A DNA stretch of 43,518 bases from Ruminococcaceae bacterium UBA3903 (lineage in GTDB: Bacteria; Bacillota; Clostridia; Oscillospirales; Acutalibacteraceae): NCBI GenBank assembly GCA_002391625.1, contig DGFJ01000005.1:1-43518 (forward strand), given 5' to 3'. The notes under the pieces are model-generated. The model was not told where the DNA came from. It saw only the letters and a list, made by a program, of their open reading frames with translations, and made no database searches. Below are positions 9,121 through 17,370 of the stretch, one piece after another. Numbering within the stretch: position 1 is the stretch's first letter; each line of letters opens with the position of its first letter. A program made the position numbers and the translations under genes.

Positions 9121-9404
9121 ACTCAGCTAAGGTGGTTTACTCGCTATACTAAACAGTAATGGAGTAATAGATAAGCTAATAAGCATCTTTTGTCAGCATA
9201 TGGTTGTCTTATGCTTCGTATAACAAATAACATTTGCAAATTTATTTGCCAGCTTATTAAGATTAACAGCCAAGAAAACTTAATAAACTATTTTTAGGTG
9301 TAAAGACTTTAATGTATAAATCTGTTAAAGACACCTAACCTTAATCATAGAAAGCTATAAAGGTATCACTGACAGACTTCTGTGGATTCGTTAACATTTA
9401 AAGA
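9121..9404. other. Intergenic region with hairpins, no gene seen
   Basis: No credible ORF. Possible hairpins are CAAATAA/TTATTTG (9224-9230 with 9242-9248) and a two-part stem in which TTAGGTGT (9294-9301) pairs with ACACCTAA (9331-9338) around CTTTAA/TTAAAG. No T tract follows the latter, so it is not an ordinary terminator. It may be structured RNA, but in AT-rich DNA this is weak evidence. Confidence 0.3.
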
Positions 9405-9433
9405 TTGAAAATATGCCTACTATATGTTAAAAT
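9405..9433 (+). promoter_or_regulatory. Promoter for rimM-trmD
   Basis: TTGAAA at 9405-9410, a 17-bp spacer and TAAAAT at 9428-9433. The rimM start lies 28 bp downstream. Confidence 0.7.
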
Positions 9434-9461
9434 TTAACCAATAAATAAAAGGGTGATGAAT

Positions 9462-9974
9462 ATGGGAAAACGGTATTTGGAGATAGGTAAGATAGTTGGT
9501 ACACATGGTATTAAGGGCGAGCTGCGTGTTGAGCCATGGTGCGATTCCCCAGATTTTTTAAGTGATTTTAAGACGCTGTATATGGGTAAGGAAAAGGAGG
9601 AGCTAGCGGTTAAGTGTCGTCCACATAAAAATATTTCTATTGTTACTGTACAGGGTATAACAGCAGTGGAGCAAGCAGACCTGCTTAGAGGTAAAATATT
9701 ATATATGGATAGAAATGACGCTAACCTAGGTGAAGATGTGTTTTTTATACAGGACATTATTGGCTTGACAGTAAAGGATGTAAATAACGGAAATATATAC
9801 GGAGAGATAACAGATGTGCTGAAAACAGGCGCTAACGATGTGTACCAAATAACGGACAGTGAAAAAAATAACTTTCTAATACCTGTTATTAATGACGTGG
9901 TTAAGGAGGTTAACATTGAACAGGGCTTTGTTGCTATCTGTCCAATAAAGGGGATTTTTGAAGATGAGGATTGA
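9462..9974 (+). CDS. rimM: 16S rRNA processing protein RimM
   Basis: 170 aa, normal for the family. The N-terminal RimM domain has the diagnostic IGKIVGTHGIKGELRVEP. The C-terminal PRC-barrel-like domain includes DIIGLTV and IPVINDVVKEVN and ends close to the stop. RimM binds ribosomal protein uS19 and helps fold the 30S head. The start is ATG 9462, six bases after GGGTG; the GTG at 9453 has no room for a ribosome site. The 3' end overlaps trmD by 11 bp, indicating translational coupling. Confidence 0.93.
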   Translation: MGKRYLEIGKIVGTHGIKGELRVEPWCDSPDFLSDFKTLYMGKEKEELAVKCRPHKNISIVTVQGITAVEQADLLRGKILYMDRNDANLGEDVFFIQDIIGLTVKDVNNGNIYGEITDVLKTGANDVYQITDSEKNNFLIPVINDVVKEVNIEQGFVAICPIKGIFEDED

Positions 9975-10695
9975 TATTGTCACCTTATTTCCTGATATGT
10001 GCAACAGCGTGTTGGGCGAAAGTATTATTGGCAGAGCCAGAAAAAATGGTGCTATAGAAATTGAATGTCATCAATTGCGTGACTATGCATATAATAAGCA
10101 TAGGAGAGTAGACGATACTCCTTATGGCGGTGGTAGGGGAATGGTAATGATGTGCGAGCCTATTTCTCAATGCTTAACAGATTTAATTAATAAAAATGAA
10201 AAAAAACCACATATTATATATATGTCACCACAAGGTACTGCTTTAACGCAAAACAAAGTAAAGGAACTATCCACATATGATAATCTATGTATATTGTGTG
10301 GCCATTATGAGGGTGTAGACGAGCGTGTGCTGGATGAATACGTAGATGAACAAATATCTATCGGCGATTACGTATTAACAGGCGGTGAGCTTCCAGCGTT
10401 GGTTTTGGCTGATGCTATTAGCCGTATGGAGCCTGGTGTATTGTCTGAGGAAGAATGCTTCACACAGGAGAGTCATTATAATGGGCTGCTGGAGTATCCA
10501 CAGTACACTAAACCTGCGGTTTGGAATGATAGAATGGTTCCTGATGTGTTGTTGTCTGGTCATCATGCAAATATTGAAAAATGGCGGAATGAACAGTCGT
10601 TATTGCGAACCGCTATCAATCGACCTGATATGATAAAAAAATATAAATTAAGCGATAAAGATACAGAGCTTTTAAAAAAATATATTAAAAAATAG
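9964..10695 (+). CDS. trmD: tRNA (guanine37-N1)-methyltransferase TrmD
   Basis: 243 aa. TrmD methylates G37 of tRNAs with SAM through a trefoil-knot fold and prevents frameshifting. The key stretches are all present: YGGGRGMVM, YMSPQGTALTQ, LCGHYEGVDERV, ISIGDYVLTGGELPA (knot region with catalytic Asp) and the C-terminal HYNGLLEYPQYTKPA. ATG 9964 (MRIDIVTLFP) is chosen over the TTG two codons earlier because this is the conserved family start. The gene overlaps rimM. Confidence 0.95.
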   Translation: MRIDIVTLFPDMCNSVLGESIIGRARKNGAIEIECHQLRDYAYNKHRRVDDTPYGGGRGMVMMCEPISQCLTDLINKNEKKPHIIYMSPQGTALTQNKVKELSTYDNLCILCGHYEGVDERVLDEYVDEQISIGDYVLTGGELPALVLADAISRMEPGVLSEEECFTQESHYNGLLEYPQYTKPAVWNDRMVPDVLLSGHHANIEKWRNEQSLLRTAINRPDMIKKYKLSDKDTELLKKYIKK

Positions 10696-10853
10696 TCGAG
10701 AAAACTATATATTAATGATATTAATTTTATGAATAAATACTTAATAATATCCATTATGATGAAAGTGAGTTTAAAATTTTATGTAAAATGCACAATAAAG
10801 TGGCGTTTATTGCTACCCACAATAGGCTATCGATATGAAAATTAAATAATCTA

Positions 10854-10881
10854 TTGACGGTGTTCTTCATTGTGTTATAAT
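10854..10881 (+). promoter_or_regulatory. Promoter for ptsH
   Basis: TTGACG at 10854-10859, a 16-bp spacer and TATAAT at 10876-10881. Confidence 0.75.
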
Positions 10882-10967
10882 AACTACATACCCTTTAATA
10901 AGACTAGGGATTGAGTACACATTTTTCATATTATTGAAAAAAATAAATTAGTGAGAGGGATTTTACT

Positions 10968-11231
10968 ATGTACGTTAAAGAAGTAGAAGTACAAAACCAG
11001 GTTGGATTACATGCACGTCCTGCAACATTCTTTATTCAGAAGGCTAACGAGTTTAAATCATCTATTTGGGTAGAGAAGGAAGAAAGAAGAGTAAACGCTA
11101 AAAGCTTATTAGGTGTTCTTTCTTTAGGGATTGTTGGTGGAACAACAATTAAAGTTATTGCTGATGGCAGCGATGAAAATGCAGCTGTAGAGGGCTTGGT
11201 TCAGCTGGTAGAGTCTGGCTTTGCGGAGTAA
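10968..11231 (+). CDS. ptsH: Phosphocarrier protein HPr
   Basis: 87 aa. HPr passes phosphate from enzyme I to the sugar-specific EIIA proteins of the phosphotransferase system. His15 in GLHARPA is the phosphorylation site. Ser46 (in NAKSLLGVLSL) is the site that HPr kinase uses for catabolite control in low-GC Gram-positives. Both are present, so this is HPr rather than the His-lacking Crh. It has its own promoter, a good GAGAGGG site and a tandem terminator, so it is transcribed alone; enzyme I is not in the window. Confidence 0.93.
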   Translation: MYVKEVEVQNQVGLHARPATFFIQKANEFKSSIWVEKEERRVNAKSLLGVLSLGIVGGTTIKVIADGSDENAAVEGLVQLVESGFAE

Positions 11232-11252
11232 TAGTAATTTATACTTAGATTG

Positions 11253-11312
11253 AAGGGTGGTTTTGTAACCGCCCTTTTGTTTTTTTGCATCGTTTTAGGC
11301 GGTGCATTTTTT
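11253..11312 (+). terminator. Tandem terminators after ptsH
   Basis: The first is a 10-bp stem (11253-11262 with 11267-11276) and a T-rich tail. The second is TGCATCG (11286-11292) with CGGTGCA (11300-11306) followed by TTTTTT. Confidence 0.9.
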
Positions 11313-11449
11313 GTATAGAATTTGAGCCCATATATTCTAAAGATATGTCTTAAGGGCTTTGAAAACTGTATCATAAATATTAGCAAGGAATAAAAGCGTT
11401 TTAGTGCAAACAATGTATATAAAATAATGAGCTTAGGTGGTGAATAACT

Positions 11450-13282
11450 ATGGATGACAGAATCAAGAGATTACGTGATAAAGCAATGGCGTTACCCCTT
11501 GAACCAGGTGTGTATATAATGCGTGACAGCAGTGGTAAGATTATATACATTGGTAAGGCAAAGGCTTTGAAAAATAGAGTTAGCCAATATTTTGGTTCAC
11601 AAAATAATCATGCCACCAAGGTGCGTCGTATGGTGGAAAACGTTGACGATTTTGACTACATTATCACTGACAGCGAGTTCGAGGCTTTAGTGCTAGAGTG
11701 TAGCTTAATTAAGCAAAATACCCCTCACTACAATATTTTATTAAAGGATGATAAGGGGTATAGCTATATAAAAATAACTAAGGAGAAATGGCCACGCATT
11801 ATGGAAACAAAGCAGGTGGTGGACGACAACGCTGAATATATTGGTCCATACATGAGCTCATATTATGTAAAAAATGCAGTGGATCAAGCACACAAAATTT
11901 TTAAACTGCCAACCTGTAGCAGAAAATTCCCACAGGAGATAGGTAAAGGTAGACCATGCCTAAATTATCATATAAAGCAATGCGCTGCCCCCTGTAGAGG
12001 TAAGGTGTCCAATAAAGAGTACAGGAAAAATGTTAACGATGCCGTTGCTTTTTTAAAGGGAAGCAATAGCCTTAACATAAAGGAGCTAACCCGCCAAATG
12101 AACGAGGCTGCGGAAAATTTAGAATTTGAGCGTGCTGCTAAAATTCGTGACAGAATTTCCGCAGTTGGAAAAATGCAGGAACGACAAAAGGTTGTACAAA
12201 CAAAGGTGAAGGAGCAGGATGTTATAGCATTGGCTACAGATCAGGAACGTGGCTGCTTTGAGGTGTTTAGGTTTTCTGGTGGCAGATTATGTGACCGTGA
12301 GTATTTTATTATTTCTGATGTTGGTGATGAACAAACAGCTCGTGGAGAGTTTATAACTGGATATTATTCTATGCGTGATAATATACCATCTAGGATTACC
12401 GTTGATGGTGAGGTGGAGGACGTGGAAACCATAGAGCAGTGGCTATCACAAAGGGCAGGACGAAGGGTGACCATTTCCATTCCTCAAAAGGGCGAACAGC
12501 TACGATTAGTACAGATGTGCCATAGCAATGGTGTTGAGCATATAGCACAGGCAAAGGGTATGACAGGTAAACAGGCATCTGTGTTAGAGGAGCTGGCAGA
12601 ATTGCTGGGAATGTCAAGGTTGCCAGAGTATATAGAATCCTACGATATATCTAACCAAAACGGCACGGAAAACGTTGCAGGTATGGTGGTGTTCCAAAAT
12701 GGTAAACCGCTGAAAAAAGCGTATAGAAGATTTCAAATAAAGACTGTGATTGGACAGGATGACTACGGTTCTATGCGTGAGGTTATTGCTCGTCGTTTAG
12801 GGGAGTACGAAAAGCTAAAGGATACTGGCACAGGCTTTGGCAGACTGCCTGATTTGATACTGCTGGACGGCGGTAAGGGTCATGTGGCTGCCGTAGCACC
12901 TATTTTAGAACAATTTGGTGTGGATATACCTTTGTTCGGAATGGTAAAGGATGACAAGCACCGAACAAGAGCTATAACAGACAGTGGAGATGAAATAGGA
13001 ATTAATTCTAAACGCAAAGTGTTTACACTGGTTTCCAGCATACAGGATGAGGTGCATCGCTTTGCTATTGGATACCACAGATTGAAAAGAAAAAAGAGTA
13101 CAATAAACAGTACGCTTACAGAGATAGATGGCATAGGTTCTGCCAGAGCAAAGGCGTTGCTAAAATATTTTGGTACTATAAAGAATATAAAAGAGGCGGA
13201 TATAGAGGAGCTACAGGCTGCCCCTACAATGAATAAGCCTGCCGCCGTTACATTGTATAATTATTTTCATAATGATGATTAA
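11450..13282 (+). CDS. uvrC: Excinuclease ABC subunit C
   Basis: 610 aa, full length. UvrC makes both incisions in nucleotide excision repair. The N-terminal GIY-YIG nuclease domain has GVYIMRDSSGKIIYIGKA (about residues 16-33). The CxxC...C region is PCLNYHIKQCAAPC. A UvrB-contacting UVR motif is at about 205-235, the RNase-H-like second nuclease includes ESYDISNQNGTENV and DLILLDGGKGH, and a helix-hairpin-helix pair closes the protein (IDGIGSARAKALLKYFG). AGGTGG precedes the ATG at 11450. Confidence 0.96.
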   Translation: MDDRIKRLRDKAMALPLEPGVYIMRDSSGKIIYIGKAKALKNRVSQYFGSQNNHATKVRRMVENVDDFDYIITDSEFEALVLECSLIKQNTPHYNILLKDDKGYSYIKITKEKWPRIMETKQVVDDNAEYIGPYMSSYYVKNAVDQAHKIFKLPTCSRKFPQEIGKGRPCLNYHIKQCAAPCRGKVSNKEYRKNVNDAVAFLKGSNSLNIKELTRQMNEAAENLEFERAAKIRDRISAVGKMQERQKVVQTKVKEQDVIALATDQERGCFEVFRFSGGRLCDREYFIISDVGDEQTARGEFITGYYSMRDNIPSRITVDGEVEDVETIEQWLSQRAGRRVTISIPQKGEQLRLVQMCHSNGVEHIAQAKGMTGKQASVLEELAELLGMSRLPEYIESYDISNQNGTENVAGMVVFQNGKPLKKAYRRFQIKTVIGQDDYGSMREVIARRLGEYEKLKDTGTGFGRLPDLILLDGGKGHVAAVAPILEQFGVDIPLFGMVKDDKHRTRAITDSGDEIGINSKRKVFTLVSSIQDEVHRFAIGYHRLKRKKSTINSTLTEIDGIGSARAKALLKYFGTIKNIKEADIEELQAAPTMNKPAAVTLYNYFHNDD

Positions 13283-13310
13283 CAAGATTTGCAATTAAAA
13301 TTTTGCTGTT

Positions 13311-13366
13311 GTCAACAAGGTTTGTTGACTGTAAAGGTTGACATATAAGGGAAAATGAATGATAAT
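13311..13366 (+). promoter_or_regulatory. Promoter and upstream palindrome for rsmD-coaD
   Basis: TTGACA at 13338-13343, a 17-bp spacer and GATAAT at 13361-13366. Just upstream is a perfect palindrome, GTCAACAA (13311-13318) with TTGTTGAC (13322-13329), which could be an operator or the end structure of uvrC; it lacks a T tract. Confidence 0.65.
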
Positions 13367-13404
13367 AGTATCAATAAAATGCAGAAAGAAAAGGTATTGC
13401 AATA

Positions 13405-13956
13405 ATGAGAGTCATTACAGGAACAGCAAAGGGCAGACGATTGGAAACACTGGAGGGTGCAGACGTTAGACCTACCACTGATATGGTGAAAGAAGCTGTG
13501 TTTAGCGTGCTGCAATTTAATCTGCCTGGCAGATGCTTTCTAGATTTGTTTGCAGGCTCTGGTCAAATGGGTATTGAGGCTCTTAGCCGTGGTGCTAGGG
13601 AGGCGTACTTTATTGACGGGGGTAAACGTCCTATAGATGTTATAAAGAAAAATATAGAGGCTACTAAATTTCAGGACAAGGCAAAGGTAATTAATACGGA
13701 GGCCGCCAGCTTTTTGATGAGAACTAACGAAAGCTTTGATATTGCCTTTTTAGACCCACCATATGGCACAGGTGTTTTGCAGGAAACCCTGCCTTTGGTT
13801 GCGGCAAAAATGAACAAAGGTGGCATAATTGTTTGTGAAAGTCCACAAAATGAAGAATTACCAGCAAAAATCGACAATTTTATACTTGACAGAAATTATC
13901 GCTATGGTAAAATAAAAATAAGCACATATTGTCATGAGGAAGTGACGGAAGAATGA
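13405..13956 (+). CDS. rsmD: 16S rRNA (guanine966-N2)-methyltransferase RsmD
   Basis: 183 aa. A SAM-dependent methyltransferase acting on the assembled 30S head. Visible motifs are RVITGTAKGRRL at the N-terminus, the SAM loop LDLFAGSGQMGIEALSRGA (about residues 48-66) and the catalytic LDPPYG (about 117-122). Its last four bases (ATGA) overlap the start of coaD, a pairing widely conserved in Firmicutes and indicating translational coupling. AAAAGG lies upstream of the start. Confidence 0.94.
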   Translation: MRVITGTAKGRRLETLEGADVRPTTDMVKEAVFSVLQFNLPGRCFLDLFAGSGQMGIEALSRGAREAYFIDGGKRPIDVIKKNIEATKFQDKAKVINTEAASFLMRTNESFDIAFLDPPYGTGVLQETLPLVAAKMNKGGIIVCESPQNEELPAKIDNFILDRNYRYGKIKISTYCHEEVTEE

Positions 13957-14438
13957 GAACGGTAATATGCCCAGGAAGCTTTGACCCCGTTACATTGGGT
14001 CATGTGGACATAGTAACCCGAGCGGCTGCTATGTTTGACCATGTTATTGTGGCGGTGTTTGTTAATTTGTCGAAAAAGCCCAGCTTTACTATGGACGAAC
14101 GCATTACTCTGTTACAAAAGGCACTGATAGGTGTAAAAAACATAGAGGTTGTTGGTGTTAACGGTTTGTTAGCGGAGTATGCTAAGGAACGGGATGCGTG
14201 TGCCGTTGTTAAGGGGCTGCGGGCTGTATCCGACTTTGAATATGAATTTCAGATGTCATTGACAAACAAAAAGCTAAACCCCGAGCTTGAAACTGTTTTT
14301 TTGACTTCCAGAGCAGAGTATATGTACCTAAGCTCCAGTATAGTAAAGCAGGTGGCTATGTTAGACGGAGATATCACTAATTTTGTTCCACAATGTATTC
14401 ATGGCGAAATAAAAGAAAGACTTGGTTCCAAAAAATAA
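13953..14438 (+). CDS. coaD: Phosphopantetheine adenylyltransferase
   Basis: 161 aa. Transfers AMP from ATP to 4'-phosphopantetheine, the penultimate step of coenzyme A synthesis. The nucleotidyltransferase signature is complete: CPGSFDPVTLGHVDI, with the TxGH motif at about residues 14-17; VVKGLRAVSDFEYEFQM; and the C-terminal YLSSSIVKQVA, which carries the ISSS-like loop. The length is normal. It starts with the ATG that overlaps the rsmD stop. Confidence 0.95.
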   Translation: MRTVICPGSFDPVTLGHVDIVTRAAAMFDHVIVAVFVNLSKKPSFTMDERITLLQKALIGVKNIEVVGVNGLLAEYAKERDACAVVKGLRAVSDFEYEFQMSLTNKKLNPELETVFLTSRAEYMYLSSSIVKQVAMLDGDITNFVPQCIHGEIKERLGSKK

Positions 14439-14505
14439 GTATAGTCACTACGGTGATAGCCTGTAATTTTTTTTGGAGTACAATACATAAAGGATGGTTG
14501 ATAAT

Positions 14506-14967
14506 ATGAAGGTTGAAGATTTGATTATTGAATTAAGAGAAGTTGTAGACGATGCTAAGGTAATGCCTTTGTCAGGTGGCAAATGTATACTGGATATTGA
14601 GCATGTTAGAGAAATCTTAGATGATATTGAAGAAACATTGCCACAGGAGGTACGTCAAGCAAAGGCTATTGTGGCTGATAGAAGTCAGATTATTGCTGAT
14701 GCTAAGGGCGAGGCTGAAAGCATTGTACGTTCCGCTGAGGAGCGTAAAAGAAGCTTGGTTACACAGAATGAAATTGTACGTCAAGCACAGGCTGAAGCTA
14801 ACGACATTATTACAGATGCAAAAACTAAGGCAAAGGAAATGCGTAAGGCTGTTAACGAGTACGTTGACGACATTATGAAACGTACAGATGAGATTTTAAC
14901 ACAGCAGGTTAATGAGGTTAAAAAGACAAGACAAAGCCTAAAAGCCAGTCAAAGAACAGGTAATTAA
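14506..14967 (+). CDS. Coiled-coil protein, ATPase-subunit-like
   Basis: 153 aa, largely one long charged helix. Residues 1-45 form a small N-terminal region (VEDLIIELREVVDDAKVMPL), then a continuous coiled coil from about 50 with repeated AKAIVAD, AKGEAESIV and AQAEANDII segments. Related Firmicutes proteins are often labelled as V-type ATPase subunit H-like or DivIVA-like, but there is no membrane anchor and no ATP synthase gene nearby. The position after coaD is common in Clostridia. Function is unassigned. ATG 14506 is eight bases after GGATGG; the ATG at 14494 is too close to it. Confidence 0.7.
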   Translation: MKVEDLIIELREVVDDAKVMPLSGGKCILDIEHVREILDDIEETLPQEVRQAKAIVADRSQIIADAKGEAESIVRSAEERKRSLVTQNEIVRQAQAEANDIITDAKTKAKEMRKAVNEYVDDIMKRTDEILTQQVNEVKKTRQSLKASQRTGN

Positions 14968-15000
14968 TTATAAATTTTTATGATTAATATATGATTTTTT

Positions 15001-15037
15001 ATGGGAAGCTTTCTGTGGAAGGCTTCCCATTTTTTTC
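15001..15037 (+). terminator. Terminator; first copy of a duplicated element
   Basis: ATGGGAAGC (15001-15009) pairs with GCTTCCCAT (15022-15030), followed by T7. Its sequence closely resembles the terminator at 16685-16721. Confidence 0.93.
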
Positions 15038-15312
15038 GTTACCTTTGCCGTTTGAAATATTAGGCTTTATACTAAACTATATGAAGTTTTTATGTCATAA
15101 TGCTTTGTATGCAAAAAAACTTCTATAAATTCCATATATTATCTTTTAGATTAGTGTTACAAAGTCAAAATATGTTATTTGTAAATATCTACATAAACTT
15201 AGATATATATTTGTTAATGTTTTTTGTTATATTATTATAATATAACTTGAATTATAATAAAATCTGTGGTATATTTGAGTTAGAATAAATTTTTAAAATA
15301 AAGGGGGAAAAA
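15038..15312 (+). promoter_or_regulatory. AT-rich upstream region with promoter for the protease gene
   Basis: No ORF. The best promoter is TTGAAT at 15247-15252, a 17-bp spacer and TATATT at 15270-15275. The ribosome site AAGGGGG lies at 15301-15307. Confidence 0.5.
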
Positions 15313-15996
15313 ATGTTTAAAAAAGTAATGATAAATATTCTGCTTTGTTTTTTGTGTACATCTATCACATGTGTAAGTGCAATATCAGTAAATGCACATG
15401 AACTGACCCCAAAAGCTCTTCCAAAAAATCTTACCTATAATTCTGATATGCGTTTAACCGTAGCTGAAATAACGTATGATATGACGCAGGTTATTAATAT
15501 TAATTATCGAAATCAGTTAAGTTATGCTATAAATGATTGGGAATGGTATGATAATGGTCATGTAAGTCTACGGAGCACCCCTGGATTAGCCAATGTATAT
15601 GCTACGTTCTATGATTCGTATCCTAGTAGCTTTCATAAGGATTCAGTTGCTGCAACATCATTTACAAATTATTCTGAAAACCAATCTACGTGGAGTTATT
15701 CTAGACCACTAATGGGTCCAGTATACCGTGAGGATAATTTAACAAAGATAATAAAGTGTAAGGTGTATGCTAATGTAAAAAAACAACGAAGTAGTAATTT
15801 TAATAACACAGATATTCATAAATCGTGGACACACGAGATTGGTCATACTCTAGGATTAAACGACACAAATGACGGAACTGTAAGTGTTATGAAACAGGGC
15901 AAGGGAAGTTCATTTGGATGGGCAGAATATTGGAAACCACAAAATCATGATAGGGATGATTTAAGAAGATTTAATTATAGATACTGGTATACTTAA
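15313..15996 (+). CDS. Secreted metzincin-type zinc metalloprotease
   Basis: 227 aa. A signal peptide (about residues 1-29, ending VSVNAHE) indicates export. The zinc-binding motif HEIGHTLGLND (about residues 177-187) fits the metzincin consensus HExxHxxGxxD exactly, and SVMKQGKG a few residues later supplies the methionine of a Met-turn. This places it near the matrixin/M10-like peptidases; it is small and has no extra domains. A lipoprotein gene follows after 30 bp and may be a partner. The strong motif makes protease activity likely; substrate is unknown. Confidence 0.82.
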   Translation: MFKKVMINILLCFLCTSITCVSAISVNAHELTPKALPKNLTYNSDMRLTVAEITYDMTQVININYRNQLSYAINDWEWYDNGHVSLRSTPGLANVYATFYDSYPSSFHKDSVAATSFTNYSENQSTWSYSRPLMGPVYREDNLTKIIKCKVYANVKKQRSSNFNNTDIHKSWTHEIGHTLGLNDTNDGTVSVMKQGKGSSFGWAEYWKPQNHDRDDLRRFNYRYWYT

Positions 15997-16026
15997 TTAT
16001 AGATACTAGCTTTAGGAGGCTGTTAT

Positions 16027-16641
16027 ATGAAAATTTATAAAAAATATGTTGCTCTTATATTTACTGCTTTATTATTAATTCTATGCTTTTGTAGCTGTAA
16101 TACGCAACCCTCCTCTGATAATAAGTCCACTCAGGCTGCTACCCAAACGGCGACATCTGAAGATGCAAAATATGTTGGGTCGAAGGTATTAAATTATGAT
16201 AAAGAGGTATATGAAAATATCGACGAAATTATAAAAGATACCGAGGTTGTTGTATTGGCACACTTTATTGATACGCCTAGGGTGTTGACAGAGCATTTTG
16301 ACTATGAAACCACCTTGTATTGCACTGTGTTTAATATGGTGGTAGACGAGGTGATAAGGGGCGAGTATAATCAGTCATCAATTCCTGTAAAACAAACGGG
16401 CTTGCCTGATAGCGATGAGATGGAAACGAAAGTAAAAGCCAATCAACAATACGTTTTATTTTTAAATAAAGAACAGTATGACGAAAATACAACCGTATAC
16501 GAACCATCAGGTATAGAACAGGGTGTTGTTATGGTAAATAATGATGGTACGCTTTGCTCTTACTCCGATGAAGGCTTTATGCCACAATATGATGGAAAAA
16601 CATTAGAAACACTAAAAAATAATATTGCAAGCATTAAATAA
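16027..16641 (+). CDS. Lipoprotein of unknown function
   Basis: 204 aa. Residues 1-23 are a lipoprotein signal: a basic start, a hydrophobic stretch and a Cys-rich lipobox (LCFCSC followed by N), so the mature protein should be lipid-anchored on the outer face of the membrane. A Thr/Gln/Ser-rich spacer (about 24-45) precedes a globular part with no motif I recognise. AGGAGG lies upstream of the ATG and the gap to the metalloprotease gene is only 30 bp, so the two are probably cotranscribed. A role as inhibitor or partner of the protease is conceivable but unproven. Confidence 0.72.
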   Translation: MKIYKKYVALIFTALLLILCFCSCNTQPSSDNKSTQAATQTATSEDAKYVGSKVLNYDKEVYENIDEIIKDTEVVVLAHFIDTPRVLTEHFDYETTLYCTVFNMVVDEVIRGEYNQSSIPVKQTGLPDSDEMETKVKANQQYVLFLNKEQYDENTTVYEPSGIEQGVVMVNNDGTLCSYSDEGFMPQYDGKTLETLKNNIASIK

Positions 16642-16684
16642 TTAGTGCTGTATTTTGTAAATGCATAACTCCTTGCGAGTTTTT

Positions 16685-16721
16685 AGGGGAAGTTTTCTGC
16701 GGAAAGCTTCCTCTTTTTTTG
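16685..16721 (+). terminator. Terminator; second copy of the duplicated element
   Basis: A 13-bp stem (16685-16697 with 16702-16714, two G-U pairs), loop TGCG and a T7 tail. Near-copy of 15001-15037. Confidence 0.93.
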
Positions 16722-16824
16722 CTGCAAAAACAAATTTAGACGTGAGTTTTTCATATCAATATTAGTAATATGTTAAAAATATTTTGCGTTGAAAAAATTA
16801 ATTGCAAATTATGCAGTGTGACTA

Positions 16825-16853
16825 TTGCATTTTGATTTTATATGGATTATAAT
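16825..16853 (+). promoter_or_regulatory. dcw cluster promoter upstream of mraZ
   Basis: TTGCAT at 16825-16830, a 17-bp spacer and TATAAT at 16848-16853, predicting a start near 16860. Confidence 0.65.
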
Positions 16854-16861
16854 TGAAACAC

Positions 16862-16884
16862 AAAGTGACACTTTAGACCACTTT
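16862..16884. promoter_or_regulatory. Possible MraZ operator (AAAGTG boxes)
   Basis: AAAGTG on the + strand (16862-16867) and twice on the minus strand (CACTTT at 16869-16874 and 16879-16884), the latter two exactly 10 bp apart. They lie at the predicted transcription start. AAAGTG-type direct repeats are the described MraZ boxes in Mollicutes, so autoregulation is plausible. Confidence 0.45.
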
Positions 16885-16935
16885 GTGGCACATATTAGCA
16901 TTTTTATTATCTTTATGACATGGATGTGGCGTATT

Positions 16936-17355
16936 TTGTTTATAGGTACTTACCAACATAACATTGACGCAAAAGGACGCGTTATTATGCCAGCTAAGTT
17001 CCGTGAGGAGCTTGGGGAAGCTTTCTATGTCACAAAAGGACTTAATGACTGCTTGTTTGTGCTGTCATCAGAACAATGGGATAACTTTATGGCTAAGCTT
17101 AGCTCTCAGCCAATGTCCAAGGTAAAGGATGTTTCCCGTTTTTTCTGTGCTGGTGCGGAAAAGGCTGTTCCAAATGCACAGGGTAGGATATTGATACCAG
17201 ACCATTTGCGTAAATATGCCGCCCTAGACAAGGAAGTAACCGTAATTGGCACGGGTAATCGTGTTGAGATATGGAATACTGATAAATGGAACAATTTTAT
17301 AGATAGTCAATCACAAACAAATATTTTGGAAGCCATGGAATTGCTGGAATTGTAA
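16936..17355 (+). CDS. mraZ: Transcriptional regulator MraZ
   Basis: About 139 aa from TTG 16936. The product begins FIGTYQHNIDAKGRVIMP, the canonical MraZ start, and contains two AbrB-like halves; the second carries NAQGRILIPDHLR. MraZ is a DNA-binding repressor that controls the dcw operon it heads. ATG 16924 would add four residues (MWRI) and is an alternative; a longer reading frame to 16825 runs through the promoter and is not credible. Possible operator boxes lie at 16862-16884. rsmH follows after 15 bp. Confidence 0.9.
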   Translation: MFIGTYQHNIDAKGRVIMPAKFREELGEAFYVTKGLNDCLFVLSSEQWDNFMAKLSSQPMSKVKDVSRFFCAGAEKAVPNAQGRILIPDHLRKYAALDKEVTVIGTGNRVEIWNTDKWNNFIDSQSQTNILEAMELLEL

Positions 17356-17370
17356 TAGGAGGTGCAGACT

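Noticed and set aside
16825..16935. Long N-terminal extension of MraZ
   Set aside because: It would run through the promoter and operator and adds a hydrophobic stretch absent from the family.
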